Assembly (NCBI GenBank): GCA_025617745.1
Contig: CM046870.1
Coordinates: 8,186,303 to 8,250,302, forward strand
Source: Heliocidaris erythrogramma
Taxonomy: Eukaryota > Echinodermata > Echinoidea > Camarodonta > Echinometridae
Reading direction: 5' to 3'
DNA: 64,000 bases
Shown in pieces: positions 21,830-34,869 of the stretch; position 1 is the stretch's first letter; every line of letters starts with the position of its first letter. The position numbers and the translations under genes were made by a program. The notes under the pieces are model-generated. The model worked only from the letters and a program-made list of their open reading frames with translations. It was not told where the DNA came from and made no database searches.

Positions 21830-23530
21830 ACAACGTCAATTAATTTCCGAAATCAGGTTTTTCAATTATTCTCTTCCCATTTCGTACAAACTGTGTTCAA
21901 GTTATTCAATTTCAAGGACTATGCAGACATTTGTCTAACACAACCATTTGAAATTGTCTTTATTTCTTATTCTTTTTACACACAGATCCTGTTTATTTAA
22001 TGATGTTAATCATTCGATTCCTGAGACTCAGCCCATAGCAAATAATGACTTTCTTTCTATTTTAATAGTTATGATTAAGACACAGATTATTTATCGTATT
22101 CACTGAAAAAAAAACGTATTATCACTTAAAACTAAAAACGGGACATTATAATGTGCATTTTATTTTCAAAATAACTGATTATGACAACTTTTATCACCAA
22201 GACAAATCCAACACACGAACACCAACAATTTTAAATCAGTCTTGTTAGTATTCCTGTAGATAACTTTAAAAATGTAAAACATGATAATGGTCTTTAATTG
22301 TTATCACTGATGAACTGAACTGAAAGCACATTTCAAAATTAGAAAATATGTAACTCAAGTCTGTACAACAGAATTCACAAAAATTCAAAATAGAATACAA
22401 GTAAAATAACAACCAGTTGAACTTGGGAGGAACATCATACTGAAATAAAAATAGATGTTAGAACATACAGCCATTAAATAACTAAGAGTCGTAACAAATC
22501 ATATCACTCAGAACATGCCAAAAAACGGCGCATTCTCTTTACAAATGAGTTCTGAAATACATGTTGGATCTAAAAAAAAATTAAAAGGGTATTTCCCGCT
22601 TAAAAAGTCTTTTTGACTTATTTACATGTATGTACATGTTGGTCATAAACTAAGCCTTTGAATGTTTAAAATTTATATCCTTAACATTTCCTACTCTAGA
22701 TTTTAGTACTTATAAAATAAAAACGTATCCAAAATATTTTTCCATGATTAATCACTTGCTGTTTATACAATTTACATCATCTTTTTGACAATGATTAACA
22801 ACTTCACCAGCAATATATTTATTGCCATTGTGATCTTACCCATTCTCACAACAGGTAAACTTAATCCTTATATTTTTTGGGAAGAATGAGAGAGAGACTA
22901 CAAAATGTTTTAAAAATTACAAACTTACAAATATTTTATTTAAAAACATAATAACATGTAATGTATGAATTCAAATGGCGGTGTCGAATATCATGAAGTA
23001 CTTTACAGTTGCTAGTACACTTGAAGAAACTTTGTTTTGAATGTGAAATAGAAGAAATATTGAAATATCTGAATAAGAGGAAGTGTAACCCAAACAAATC
23101 ATTATTTGCTGCTTCAAAGGGGACCAGTCAGCTAAAAACATGTTTCTACCTATAATATTAACTTCCCAAAAACTTTACCTGGCGTTCTTTAGGTTAACAG
23201 TAAAGGAGTATCAAAATATACAGGAAAATATGTTTTAAATATGCATGTATGGAACCCAAGTCAGATTTTATATATCTTGTATCAGGGATCGTGCATGTAA
23301 TCTCAACATCTCTAGAATACATGAATGTCTAAGGCTTTGATTTCACATTTGTGTTCACAAAAATATATCAAAATTTGATAATAAATTACTGTTTTACAAA
23401 GAAAGCTTTGGAATTAAAGTTAAAAGTGGTCCAATTCGACAGGGTTGGTAAGGAGTCTGCAATGTATAAAGTACCCTGGGGTAATAAATTCAAAAGAAAA
23501 TAAATTAGTTTGTACATAATAATGAAAGTT
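21830..23530. other. ERG intron, no further exon seen
   Basis: The 1.77 kb intron between the PAS exon and the 60-nt exon. AT-rich, with no repeat family recognised. Confidence 0.5.
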
Positions 23531-23569
23531 TCAAAATAAAAAAATATTGCAAGCAGAGAGACTACTTAC

Positions 23570-23749
23570 TCCTCCCTCTCCTCCATTTATAGCCAACGCT
23601 GTTTTCAGCCGCGGCCGGCGTGGCGGTTTCTTCTGGCGTGCTTGCATACTTGTTTTCGCTGATGTCCTCAAAGTTGAGGATACACATGATGATCTCCTCG
23701 TTCTCATTCTTGACGGGAGCGACCAAAACACTACAAAGGAACGATGTTC
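23570..23749 (-). CDS. ERG: ERG-type K+ channel, exon for end of PAS domain
   Basis: This exon encodes the C-terminal strands of the N-terminal PAS (eag) domain of an ERG-class voltage-gated potassium channel, which in the family packs on the cytoplasmic gate and slows deactivation. Seen: on the minus strand an acceptor (ccacccacag) precedes GAACATCG, and the exon reads TSFLCSVLVAPVKNENEE followed by IIMCILNFEDISENKY. This closely parallels vertebrate ERG, where PVKNEDG and IMFILNFE occur at the same place. The donor is A/GTAAGTAG. Length is 180 nt; it begins needing one upstream base and ends with one base over, and the vertebrate exon 3 is of similar size and begins in the same phase. The tail (TPEETATPAAAENS, then KWRRGR) is divergent linker. 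The plus-strand ORFs here are shadows. Which vertebrate paralogue it matches best cannot be decided; an invertebrate single-copy ERG is likely. Confidence 0.9.
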
Positions 23750-24958
23750 CTGTGGGTGGACAGTGAGAAAGAGAAAAGGTTGTAGTATTGTTATATTAGG
23801 CTCACCTGAATGTTTGAATTCAGTGCGTTGAGACAGGGGCAGATCTACTGTTTTGCAAACGGGGGGGGGGGGGGGGCACAAAAAAGGAATATCATCATCT
23901 TTTTAGGTGATAATTTAAAAAAGAATCTCTGACAAGCAACAAAAAACAGGTTATCAGATCTTTTCAAGTGCCTTTTGGGTGGGAAATTTGAAAAGGGAGC
24001 AAATTTTTCTTGGTTTTAAAAGGTGGCATGGGCCAGTTGTGCCTTCCTTAAATCCAGCAAAACTTAAGGACATGGCTAGGGAGACATTTTTTGTTGTTCT
24101 AAAAAAATAGTTCTTGTGAACCTAATTGCTCTAGTAATTCAGCTGATTTATACAACATATTAGTTTTCAGAGAGTCCCTGCTCTGGCTTAATTCCTATAT
24201 TTTGGCCAATTCACAGAAAGTATAGCTCAGGGAAAAAGAGAATCAAATTGACTATTAACTTGAAGATCCAAATATTGCATTTGAGACTTGCCAATGTTGG
24301 GGGACACAAGCAGTTGAAGAGGTTGCTATTGGCAAAAATACCCATAAGGTTTTGAATACATTTGTGATATGCTCAAAGTGTTAAAACGTGTTTCAGATAT
24401 ATACGGATATGTGTTGATCGATGCTTTGAGTTGCATTACCTGTTTCAGCACCTTTTAGATGTCCTGCCATCAGAATGAGGTGATGGATTGTGTGATTCCT
24501 GAACTTTCAATGCACTATATCCAGACTTTCCCAACTTTCTCACTTTCTAGATTTGAGGAACTCAACCTCACATTTGTACAAAGGAGACCACGTTTTAAGC
24601 ACATGTGTCGGGACAACTATAGCTAGATTTTCTGATCATTTATTTTTCATTACTCAGATAATATCAATTACCTGACAGATTTCATTAATTTTTACTTTGA
24701 ACATTCAATGTATTGTAACTTTATACCTTAACTATAATTTTCCTCTATTTGTTATTGCACTGTATGCTATCATCATTACCCTGCCTGAGGACCTTATATT
24801 TTATTTGTAAACCTCGGTCCTGGGTTATATGTTCATTCTTTATTTGAATGTTAAATGTTTTTATAATAAAGATGAAATAATAAAATTCATTTGATTCAGT
24901 GAGAATCACTTTTCAATCATTACCAGAAATTATAACCCAGTCACAAGACTGACACCAG

Positions 24959-25099
24959 GACCCCGTTTCATAAAACTTGTTATCAATAACAAGTTACAAT
25001 AACAGTTATAAGCTAATGAAATACTAGCATTTGATTGGCTGAGAGTAAATTTGCCACAGAAATGGGGCAGTTGTTATTGATAACAAGTTTTATGAAACA
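24959..25099. repeat. Foldback MITE family K
   Basis: Seen: ccccgtttcataaaacttgt at the left, aacaagttttatgaaac at the right, core agttataagctaatgaaat and tttgattggctgagagtaaa between. Arms about 45 bp including the ttatcaataacaa palindrome. Confidence 0.8.
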
Positions 25100-25208
25100 G
25101 ACAAAAAAATAAGCCTTACATTACGCTGACTGGACAATATTTTTGGGGTTATCGGTTAGTTTAGTGTCGGTCTGCCAGTGTGACTAGGGTTACGTATTAA
25201 TATTACCT

Positions 25209-25590
25209 TAAAAGAGAAGGTTGAGTTCTGGGAAAGGTGATGAATAACTTGTGAGCTTTCTAATTCCTTTTATGACGATTTGGAAGAACATGATAATACA
25301 AATGTCCCCAGACAAGGACTGCTCTTCAAATGCCCTCATTTTCAAAATACGACAAGAATTAGGCCAAACATTCATGCCACATTCATGTGTAGTCCCATAT
25401 ACCCATTTCTGTGTGCAATGCATGTGCTTTTCAGCGAGATTGGGTCAATTTCTAATCAATTTGATGATTCCAAAAACTCACAGTATACACCAATTCTTAT
25501 GTAATAATAATCAACCTTTCCCAAGTGCTTTGAAACTGTTTCTTTCACAATGTATAATCGAGGATCAGAACTCAACTTCATATTTAACAC
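25209..25590 (+). repeat. 390-bp MITE family L, copy 1
   Basis: Seen: starts ttaaaagagaaggttgagtt and ends in ccagaactcaac-like sequence near 25570, so the ends are inverted (gttgagttctgg). Interior hallmarks are gtgagctttctaattcc, atttggaagaac, gccacattcatgtg and gtgcttttcagcgagattgg. The same order recurs at 49664-50054 and 58622-58997, and the first third at 38582-38705. The long open frame across this copy (25251-25778) is chance in a repeat. Confidence 0.75.
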
Positions 25591-25779
25591 TTACTGTGCC
25601 ATTGTACCATTTGGCACAGACTCTACACAAAAATTCCATAGAAGAGTATTTATGTGGCAAACAAAGAGTTAAACATATAGCTAAAGCCCTTCTGGCTCTC
25701 AAAATACCATATTTCCTTCATTATTATAAGACTTGCCAAGTTAAGGGCATTACCCAGGTATACTCCATTGTGTTATGAA

Positions 25780-27600
25780 AGTACAGGAGGCAGTCGATGG
25801 CATTCATTGCTCAGACTCTCAAGAATATTGCCAATTTGGATCCCATTCCAAGCCGAGATGTAATTACAGATATGTGTGTCTACGGTGGGAACGTGAAGAA
25901 GATCCCCAGGTGTGCCAACGCCAGGTAATTAACCAATTATGGACAGTTGTTGTGAAAGCTGTTCAAAACGGGAGAAATTGGGCTCTAAACTCCTGTCTCA
26001 GCAACTGCATGCATTTGTTGTTGCTGTTGTTGTTGTTTTGTTGCTGTGTATGTATATTTTACAATTGTACATACCAAAGTTTATATGTGTCTATATTTGT
26101 TGGTACACCTGCAGGTCTACTCGTTTCATCTTACCGGTACATGTATATGCATGATATTTTAAGAAAACTTTTTTTTTAATAAGAAATTGACAAATTTATC
26201 TAACATGTATCTGTAACTATGTATATACAGCAATTATTAAAAGTACTTTTTTTAAACCTCGTTACCCTGGTATTCTATAATTACTATGAAATTCCCTTTA
26301 TAAAATTGTATGCATATTAATTTTCATTCAAAGAGCAGGGATCAGTTGTTTGGTATTTTATGAAGAGTTTTCACTACTAATGTATTATTTTTCAATGATC
26401 TAATTGTTCTGTAAGCCATTAAATGATTTTCCTATTTTCATTATTTTAACACTAACATTAACACTAAAAAAAACCAGAGACATACAGGACAATGGAATTG
26501 TTTACTATAATAACTTTACTAGTACTAACAAAATAAATTGATTTACTGAAAGTGAATATACAAGAATTTAAACAATAACAGAGATTGCTGATTGGTAAAC
26601 TTCAGAACAACATCACCACTTTGCCTACTGGCTTTGACAGCTTAATACCTTGGATAATACCTTGGATGTAGGCATTTAAAGTTAAAAAATTATTTGCCTC
26701 TGGTAGACTGGTACACTTTTAGTGGCGCTGCACAGCAGTAGAAGAACATGGACAGGAATAATTTTTTTTTCTGGTGTGTAATTTCCATGTGAAATATGAC
26801 AATTAGAACTATCACATTTCTTAGAATGCAAAATTAAAAAAATAAAATTCTCTATAAATCTCAATCTAACATGCATGACCCAATGATCTGGATTCATCAA
26901 GAGATACTGAATAGTACAAAAATCTGACGCAGCGATACACATACTGTGCAAATGGTATCAATTTAGAGTTTTATGCAATAACACTGTACAACATAGAGAA
27001 GCTTGAGTTTGTATTTACAACTTCAGTGAAATCTCGAAAAAACAGAATGGATAAAATCCCTCTTCACAAGATCACTATGGTAATCCACCAATACCAGGGG
27101 TCTACTAAAAGCCAACTACCGTCTGCTAAATTTGGCATTACTATGGTAACGGACCATTATCTGAAGGCATTTTTACAAGATAGAGACAGAGATGAGCGAA
27201 GTGAGACAGAAAGAGGAGATGGAATGACCCTAAATGGGGCTGATGTAAAACCTGTCCGTCACCCTGTTCACACTTGCTATTTAACCCTTTCTGGTGCGGC
27301 ACCAATAGACCTGTTCACAAATATATTCAAATTTTATGCATACTTTTAAAACAAAGATTGCTCTCGACAACCTGAAAGCTTGTCAGAGGCTTGTCAGACA
27401 TAGCAACAAGTAATGTATGCAAACTGGATTCCAAGTATTGTAGTTCATTCATTAATAACAGGATAATGGAATACCTTGTTACTAGGTCCCCAGGAAAGAA
27501 ACATCCATAAATTTGAATAACTTTGTGAACAGGCCTACGGCTCTGAGTTCAATGTCATGAACTAACTGAATTCTGAACACCCCCCCCCCCCCCCCCTCTT
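25780..27600. other. Upstream intron or flank, no exon seen
   Basis: AT-rich. Open frames at 25775-26179, 26682-26951 and 27026-27349 have no family resemblance and no good splice context on the minus strand. A C-run is at 27580-27596. Confidence 0.45.
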
Positions 27601-27613
27601 TTGTATACATGTA

Positions 27614-28273
27614 TGTGACCCTCCACCACAAAACGACCAATAAGTCGCAGTGGGAGTATTAGAGTAAACAGCTGAAAAAGGTGGGTTGGGTGGAAATTTT
27701 TATTTTAAGTTTTTTGTATTTTCTGAAAATTTATTAATCTACCATCTGACAAAATTTCATGGTAAAATACCATGTTGAAATATGTTTTTACTCTCATTCA
27801 AAATGAACATTTTTCCTGTACATTCAAACTTTGTGTGTCAGCTTGCTGGGATTGTACTTCACAATGCTTTTCTGGGATAGCTCAAAAACTATACACTCTA
27901 TGATATTCAAAATCTACAGAAACAAAGAAATACATCTAAAAGATATGGAAAGTTTCAACCCAATCCAATTAGTACTTCACAGTGTAGGCTACATGTAGGG
28001 AGTTTTGGCTCAACCTTTTGTGCGACAAACAATAGGACACAGATTAGGTGTTCTTAAATGGTCACTATTCTTTAGAGCCCGTTTTCTCTATTGTTTTGGT
28101 CATTAGCCTGTCTGACACGTTGGCAATCTCATTGTGATTTACAAGGGTTTGCTTAGTCCATACAAGACAAGTTATATATCATTTTAGAGCGTAGAATCTA
28201 AGCTTTCAAACTGTGTTGAAATTTAATCAACCCAGATTTCCGACTTATTGGTCGTTTTGTGGTGGAGGGTCAC
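27614..28273. mobile_element. 660-bp foldback element (tgtgaccctccaccac ends)
   Basis: Seen: the left end tgtgaccctccaccacaaaa continues with cgaccaataagtcg, and the right end is its reverse complement over about 34 bases with almost no mismatch. Flanks are TA-like (gta left, tat right). The interior is AT-rich, without an open frame. Terminal similarity this high suggests a fairly recent insertion compared with the other foldbacks. Transposase source unknown. Confidence 0.78.
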
Positions 28274-28732
28274 ATATATCATGCAATTGCAAACAATAGC
28301 CACTTCAGGTATGAACAAATCAATGTTGACAGCTGGGCAAGCCAGCAGTCCCCACATTAAAGGAGAGTCCTGGATGGAGCACCTCTATGCCACCAGACTT
28401 TTGAAAAATTGTCTTGAATGATCTTTCAAGCGTTAAATTTTGGTTTATAATACTTGTATCATAATAAAATTGGGCGTAAAATATTCCTTGGGAATAATGG
28501 CATGATGAGGTTGCCTGTTTCTGTTTAGGAAGTGGGGGGGGGGGCATTTTTAGTCCCAATACATTCTTCAACAGTCAAAGTTTTGGACTAGAATATGAAC
28601 ATTTTACCTGTTTCATGTAAGTTATTTTACAAATAATCCTTGTAAATGAATTCAGAACAGTACATTATGTGTTTCCTTGTTACATAGGAAATTAAATATC
28701 TCTCACATGTGCAGACTTTTCAATACAACGTA

Positions 28733-30406
28733 CAGTTAACAACAAAATTATTCATACCCCTTGGAAAATTATAGTTTTTTGCATTTTTCCTAAAAATGAA
28801 AGGTTAAATGAAGTTACTTGCACATCACTTGAATACATTTAGTTATCATCTGCAAATGAATGCCGTTTCCGGTTTCACCTCATTTGCATAACAATATAAA
28901 AGGTGAGTTATCCAAACTGGGCGATGTTCAAAATTATTCATACCCTAATTGGTGATTTATTGACTTTGTCATTCAGTATAAATCCGATCCTTGTGATTAA
29001 TGCTTGTAATTCACTTTATTTTAATACACCGTCACAAGGCTTCCGGAGGGGTCTCTGCTGGGATATCAGGCCAGTACCTGTTCTCCAATGGCTCAATCTC
29101 CTTGAGGATGTGTCCACACATGCCTTCACCTGACCTTCAGGGAGTTCATTAGATTTTGTGTCCTACAGGTGATGCAGTTATCGACTTCGTGATGACAGGA
29201 CTATGATATTGAAATTTTCGGTCATTTATTCCATGCATTTTAATGAAAATTCTGTATCTACTTATGAAGCAAAGCACCATTCCTGAAGAGCCCTTCCCTT
29301 TTGCACTGCCTGTGGGAGGGTTCACCTTTATTCATTGGCCCCATTCTTAATCAGAGTGCTCAGGAAGGCCATGTTGGTGATATTAAAGTCATTGCATGAC
29401 TCTAACGTCAGGTCACCATGAATAACAGTATGTAACCTTTGAGTACCATACACATCCCACATTGGCTGTTACTGTATATCAATCTTCATATGGTATATTC
29501 TTTGTATCTTTGGTATGAAAGCTACAATCCTTGATATCAAAATGAATGTAAACCAAATTTATACCATATGCCCTCCATGTTACCAGCTGCAGTGCACAAA
29601 ATGCTACCACTTTGACAGTGCACTGGAACATAAAGATCAGTATTTTAAGCTTCACTATAGAGTACCCACTTGCAGATGTCCATATCAAAAATGTGTCAAT
29701 CAGTGTAACTGAATAAACTGATCAAATTGGCACCATCCAACCTTTAGACAACTACCATATGGCCTCCCTAAACATTGTTAATAATAATGGAACAAAAGTA
29801 TCAGGAAATACCTTCCCTTGACAGTGCAACAGTGAATGCCTCTAGGGAAGTCTCTCCAGGAAGAGTGCTTTGTTTCAACTTAGATACAGAATTGTCATTA
29901 AAATGTAAGGAATATTAACGAAAATATCAATATCATAGTCCTATCCTCATGACGTCTAAAACTACACCACATGCAAACACAAAATCTGCTTTAAATCCAT
30001 CGAATCCCCTGAAGACCAGGTGATGACATGTGTGGACAACATCCTCAAGGAGACTGGGCCATTGGAGACCAGGTATTGGCCTGATATTTCAGTACAGACC
30101 TCCAGAAGCATTGTGACAGTGTGAAGGAAGTGTTACGAGCATTAATCACAAGGACTGGATTCATACTGATTGACAAAGTCAATAGATCACCAAGGGTATG
30201 AATAATTTTGAACATCACCCAGTTTGGATAATTCACCTTTTCTATTGTTATGCAAATGAGGTGAAACCAGAAACGGCATTCATTTGCAGATGATAACTAA
30301 ATGTATTCAAGTGATGTGCAATTAAATTCAGTTAACCATTCATTTTTAGGAAAAATGCAAAAAACTAGAATTTTCCAAGGGGTATGAATAATTTTGTTGT
30401 TAACTG
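28733..30406. mobile_element. 1.67-kb palindromic Tc1/mariner-like element with TA flanks
   Basis: Seen: the ends are inverted copies, cagttaacaacaaaattatt at the left and its complement at the right, each bordered by TA (28731-28732 and 30407-30408). The inverted similarity continues far inward: the caaatgaggtgaaacc block, the gatgttcaaaattattcat block, the ctcaaggag block (29097 against about 30045) and the dinucleotide-poor middle. Each half is thus a mirror of the other for roughly 600-800 bp. TA duplication and the ttattcatacccc end are typical of Tc1-like elements. No intact transposase frame exists; internal open frames are below 90 codons. It is likely a non-autonomous foldback derivative moved by a Tc1-like transposase elsewhere. 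Confidence 0.8.
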
Positions 30407-30969
30407 TATGTATTCCAGTCTTTGTTTCAATCATACAGTTTTATTCCTAAGAGTTACAACCAATGACAAAAAAGGTGTCTAAGGTAGATATGAACCTCGT
30501 CACACAGCTTGAAGCAACACTTAGCAATGTTTACAGTGTTGGATCTAGATATCTCTTATCTAAAATGATCTGCAAATTATCAGAAGATTCTGTTTTGAAG
30601 TAATCAGATTATAAATGTGTGAGGTATCAGAGCCTCATCGCAGGCATTGGCAAATTAAGTGGGCACACCTGCCCCCTGAGCCCCCCAAATTTAAAACAGT
30701 TGGCATACAGTATAGTCATACCTAATTACACAACCACAAATGTGCCCCTCCCGACTTTCAAATTTTTGACCATAAAGGCATGAGAAAATGAGATACCCTT
30801 CTTCTTTCTTCCCTTTTCTCCTTTTTCTTTCCTTGTCAGCATTTTTTTGAAAATTTGCCCCCCCCCCCTTTTCTTTTGAAAAAAAAAATATCCTGGATCC
30901 CAGGCACCACACTGTATTCCCAGGTGCCTGAAAAACATCCTTTTCATGTCCCCCTCAGGACTCAAAGAG

Positions 30970-31113
30970 TTAACAATTCAGAGCTTTGTGAGAAAGACTG
31001 TCACAACAACTCAGAATATCGCTTTCACCACCGCTTTCTAATGATGCGCTTCGGGCCGGTCTGTTGCACCTCGCTAAATTCACAATGGCTTTCTGTTCCC
31101 GCAGAGTGGTCAT
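30970..31113 (-). other. Unassigned 47-codon minus-strand frame in a GC-richer island
   Basis: Seen: starts ATG ACC ACT CTG, reads MTTLREQKAIVNLARC then NRPARSASLESGGESDIL, stop TAA at 30970-30972. Composition is more codon-like than the surrounding AT-rich DNA and it lies on the same strand as the ERG gene. I see no family resemblance to the known ERG N-terminus (exon 1 or 2) and no clear donor in useful phase. It may be an alternative 5' exon, a regulatory island or chance. Confidence 0.15.
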
Positions 31114-31585
31114 TCCTCTGCCCAACCATTAATGGACAGGTTCACATTTGAAACATTACTGGAAACTCTGAAACTTCTGATGTACGAAACATTCACAAAT
31201 TTTGGGAGTGGTTCAGATTTCATGCCGTGAAATAAATGAATCATAACTGAAAACAATGACTTTTTTCAATTCATGCGAGTTTCTTGCCAAATAATGTCTG
31301 TTGTTTACAATTCCCAAAAGTTTCATGTCACACAATTAAATTTGCTGGTTCTACATTAACCCTTCCAAAGCTATTGGGTTTACAAGCATACATGACATAT
31401 AAGATTAAATGACACAAAATTTTAAATAAACATGCTTTAATTTTCACTGCTCATCATGACAAAAAAGTGTTTTGTGTAATCGAACTTCACAATTCATCAG
31501 CCGACTTTTCAGATTTACACAGAACCATAAAAAGAGATTAGATGGTTACACCACCAACAGCACTGAAAGAGTTAAGGACAATTTG

Positions 31586-31677
31586 GTATCGCCGGTAGAG
31601 AGCCAGAAGGGCATTAACTCTGTCTATTATAATTATATATGACTTATGCCCTTTTGGCTGTCAGCAGATGATATGAT
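31586..31677. repeat. Palindromic hairpin family P, copy
   Basis: Seen: tagagagccagaagggcatt aligned with aatgcccttttggct at about 31645-31659 and a loop of tattataattatata. Confidence 0.7.
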
Positions 31678-32089
31678 AGATATGAAATTACTGTTCACTG
31701 ATCTGTAGAAATGAATTGGTTTACATTATTTTAGTTATGCATGACTAAATAATATTTGTAATCTAGAAAACTTGGCAATGCATTCTCTGCTCAAACATTA
31801 GCCTCATTCACACTTGATATACTTTTGACCCACACTTGACCCACACTTGACCCAGATTAATTTTAATCTCCTGGAGAACTTGAAGACCATTATGTTCATT
31901 GCCTCATGTAAAAATAAGTCAGGTTCACAACTGGCCCTTAAACCGGGTGCGCTTGTTATAATCCTGACGTACTGGAACAGAGGGGAAGCCAAACCTGTTG
32001 ACGGTTCCATCCAAAAATCGTTTGCTCACACTCTGATGTTAAAATGGCTACTTTTTCTCATTCTTTGTTCTAATTTTATTTCTCTACTT

Positions 32090-32400
32090 TTTTGTTGTTG
32101 TTGCTCCCTCTCTCCCTCTCTCTCTCTCTTTCCACTCTCTCCATTGAAATTTTCTTTCTACCTCTCCCTTCTCTCTCTCCAGCTCTGCCCCTCTCTCTAG
32201 CTCTGCCCCTCTCTCTAGCTCTCTCTCTGACTCTTCTGCACTCTTTTGTACCCTCTCCCTTTCTTCAATTTTCTACCTCTTTCCACTCTCCCTACCCCGC
32301 CTTTCTTTCTACACCTCCCCTCTCTCTCTCTATCTCTCCACCTCTGCTTCTCTCACTCTGACTCTTTTGCGCTCTTTTCTACCCTCTCCCTATATCTCCC
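32090..32400 (+). repeat. Pyrimidine-rich tract (ctctct, agctctgcccctctct)
   Basis: Seen: ctct repeats containing a local tandem of agctctgcccctctctct near 32180-32225. Open frames rich in Leu/Ser/Pro here are artefacts. Confidence 0.85.
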
Positions 32401-32900
32401 ATGTTATACCTCTTCAGTCTTGAGATGCAGAATCCGTTTATAAATCATCCATTTTATTTTCCACTCTCTTCTCTCTCGATACTTTTCCTCTTAGACAGCA
32501 ACCCAGCCGAGTTAGTGCTTCAAGTGCCTTTTATAATCTGGAGTGCCCAAAGAAGAAATTGCTTTTTTTAGAAGTACTGTCTTAACCTAACTTGTTTATT
32601 ATGTAGTCAATAAAGAAGAAACCGATTCTTATTTTTATCATTTGTACAACTGAAATGCAAAAAATAATTTTAAAATGTCAACTTGCTGAAAAGCACCACA
32701 ATGATATAAATATAAGGGACTGATGATGATAATAATACCCAAACTAAATGCACAATCTTCTATCAATTTTGCTAATTACTCTGCAATCATAAATCATACA
32801 TTACAGTTGCGTTCCGGACGCGTCTTTTCATGCCACTCCGTTACGTTAAGTTACCCAAGTAATCATATCTTTTTAATTAATGTGTTTTGTACATCATGCA

Positions 32901-33155
32901 GGTATTGTGGTATAGTGGTTCATTCACTTGACTCTTAATCAAAAGTTTGATGGTTCGAATCCCAGCCCGACATTAATCCACATTTGCCACTCTCCACCCA
33001 GGTGTGAATGGGTACCCGATATGCTAGAGCGCTACATATTTGGCCGCTAAGCTATGACCGGGGTAATAATGTTGAAGCGCCAGGATCGTCACGATGTGAC
33101 AGACATGAGCGCTATACAAGAAGCCACCATTATTATTATTATTATTATTATACAT
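32901..33155 (+). mobile_element. tRNA-Lys-like SINE, family B, ending in ATT repeats
   Basis: Seen: ggtattgtggtatagtggtt with gactcttaatca (anticodon-loop-like, CTT) and ggttcgaatccc (perfect box B). Body cacatttgccactctccacc, caggtgtgaatgggtacc, tail (att)n at 33132-33152. The head resembles a tRNA-Lys but lacks an acceptor stem. The body motif recurs in the copies at 34428 and 54451. Confidence 0.82.
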
Positions 33156-33381
33156 GCCCGCTATGATCTTCACTTTCCAGTCTCATGAATGAAGGGATAT
33201 ACAGAAAAAATGGGTCCATTATAATCATCTTTATACAATGGCTATGTGGACATCCCAGTAGACAAGCACACTAGACCAACAACCCAGTAGACAGATGGAA
33301 AAAGAGGAAAGTGAAAAGTGAAAGGGAGAAGAGACGAATGAGGATATAATGAAAGAGGGTAGAATTAAGGTACAGAAATGA

Positions 33382-33410
33382 GATGGAGAGAGAGAGAGAG
33401 AGAGAGAAAG
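33382..33410 (+). repeat. (ga)n microsatellite
   Basis: Seen: about 13 ga units within a wider purine-rich stretch (33300-33500). Confidence 0.85.
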
Positions 33411-34427
33411 CTATTGTGGAGAGGCAATAGTAATAGTAATTGGGAGACAATCAGGAGAATAGAAGAAAGAGTGGAAGGAAGTGAGAGAGAAGAGATCAAG
33501 AACCATTTATCAATGAAAAATGACCATAGTGAAAGTCTGTCCACAGCATGCATTCTATGCATTAAAAAAACCCCAAGAAAATCAAGGCACTATCTTGAAT
33601 ACAAGAATTACGTAATGCAAGACAAATCTCATTATGCATTAGCTTGTGATCATATCTTACACATGCACATACACAGAATTAAGCCTACATGTACATGCAA
33701 GGAGGAAGCCACTCCCATGAAAGATTAATCTATTTTTTCTTGCAATGACTTGAAATAATGCATGCTGCGGGCACTTGTAGTAGACAATGCATCATCTCAA
33801 ATTATAAGTCCGTAACCATGACATCCGTCTAGTTTGCAGTAAGGTATTAAATAGAGCTCTTGTGACAGGTAATGCTCATATTACACAAACATGAACTATA
33901 CTGTGTACATGTACCAAAAAGCACATATATACAGTAGGATGTTGGAATAGTGCATTTTGCAGTATGCCAGTACGCTCACAAAATAAACATGAAAACAAAA
34001 ACTATGTTGTTTTCCAAACCAAAAGCTTTTATGCTAACAATGATAATAATTATTATAATTATAACAATTATAACAATAATAACAACAAATTTCACTTCTA
34101 GAGCACCTTGTCAAGAGATACAAAGCACATGTAATAAATAAACAAAGAAAGAAACATTATAATAATACATTGAAAGTACAAACAAAGAGAAATATTAAGA
34201 CAATTAGAAGAGATGTGTTTTCAGACCAATTTTAAATGTGAGATTTTGGCAATTTTTCTTAGCATGGGGCGCTCTTGGGTTTCAAATGGGGTATAAAAGA
34301 AGGGTAATAGTGGAAAACATCCCTGAAAATAAAATCATGTACATTTGCATTACTGGGGTAATTGTAATCTGGACCATGGGGGTGGGTCATGGCCTTTTAA
34401 TAATGCATGATGGAAAATTAAGTTTAA

Positions 34428-34775
34428 TAATAATAATAAACAAGCATTTGTCAAGCGCCATCAATCTAGTAAACTATTCCGAGGCGCTGTATATTATTAC
34501 CCCGGTCATTGGATTCTGGCACGCCCGCACACAGTGTATGCACATTCTCCACTCCCTGGGGAGCATTCCAGCCAGTCGCCTGTTAAGCGCACACATGCTA
34601 AGCAAAGGACATTACCATTCGCCATCCTCCCGGGTACCCATTTAACACCTGGGTGGAGAGTGGCAAATGTAGATTAATGTCTTGCCAAAGGACGCTAGTG
34701 CTGCGGTGGGATTCGAACCCCAGACCTCGTGGTTCACAGTCCGGGGACTTATCCACTGATCCACAACACCTCTAC
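34428..34775 (-). mobile_element. tRNA-derived SINE, family B
   Basis: Seen on the minus strand: ggtgttgtggatcagtggat (box A region), ggttcgaatcccaccg (box B), then cattaatctacatttgccac, cacccaggtgttaaatgggt, gtgcgggcgtgccagaatcc, and an (att)n tail at 34428. Longest copy in the window, including a conserved body shared with 54451-54760. Confidence 0.82.
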
Positions 34776-34869
34776 AGTTTCTGATAGAAAATCTAACATC
34801 GAGTATTCCTTAGCTTTTGTTAGCTAGAATTACAAATGCAATGCAAGCCTTTTAAAAAGTAATTATATA

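Noticed and set aside
23547-23831. Plus-strand 94-codon frame
   Set aside because: Shadow of the minus-strand PAS exon.
25251-25778. 175-codon open frame on the plus strand
   Set aside because: Lies across a copy of the 390-bp MITE family and flank; the equivalent frames in other copies are broken and no domain is recognisable.
32901-32965. Functional tRNA-Lys gene
   Set aside because: Box A and B are present but the acceptor stem does not pair and a SINE body follows directly.
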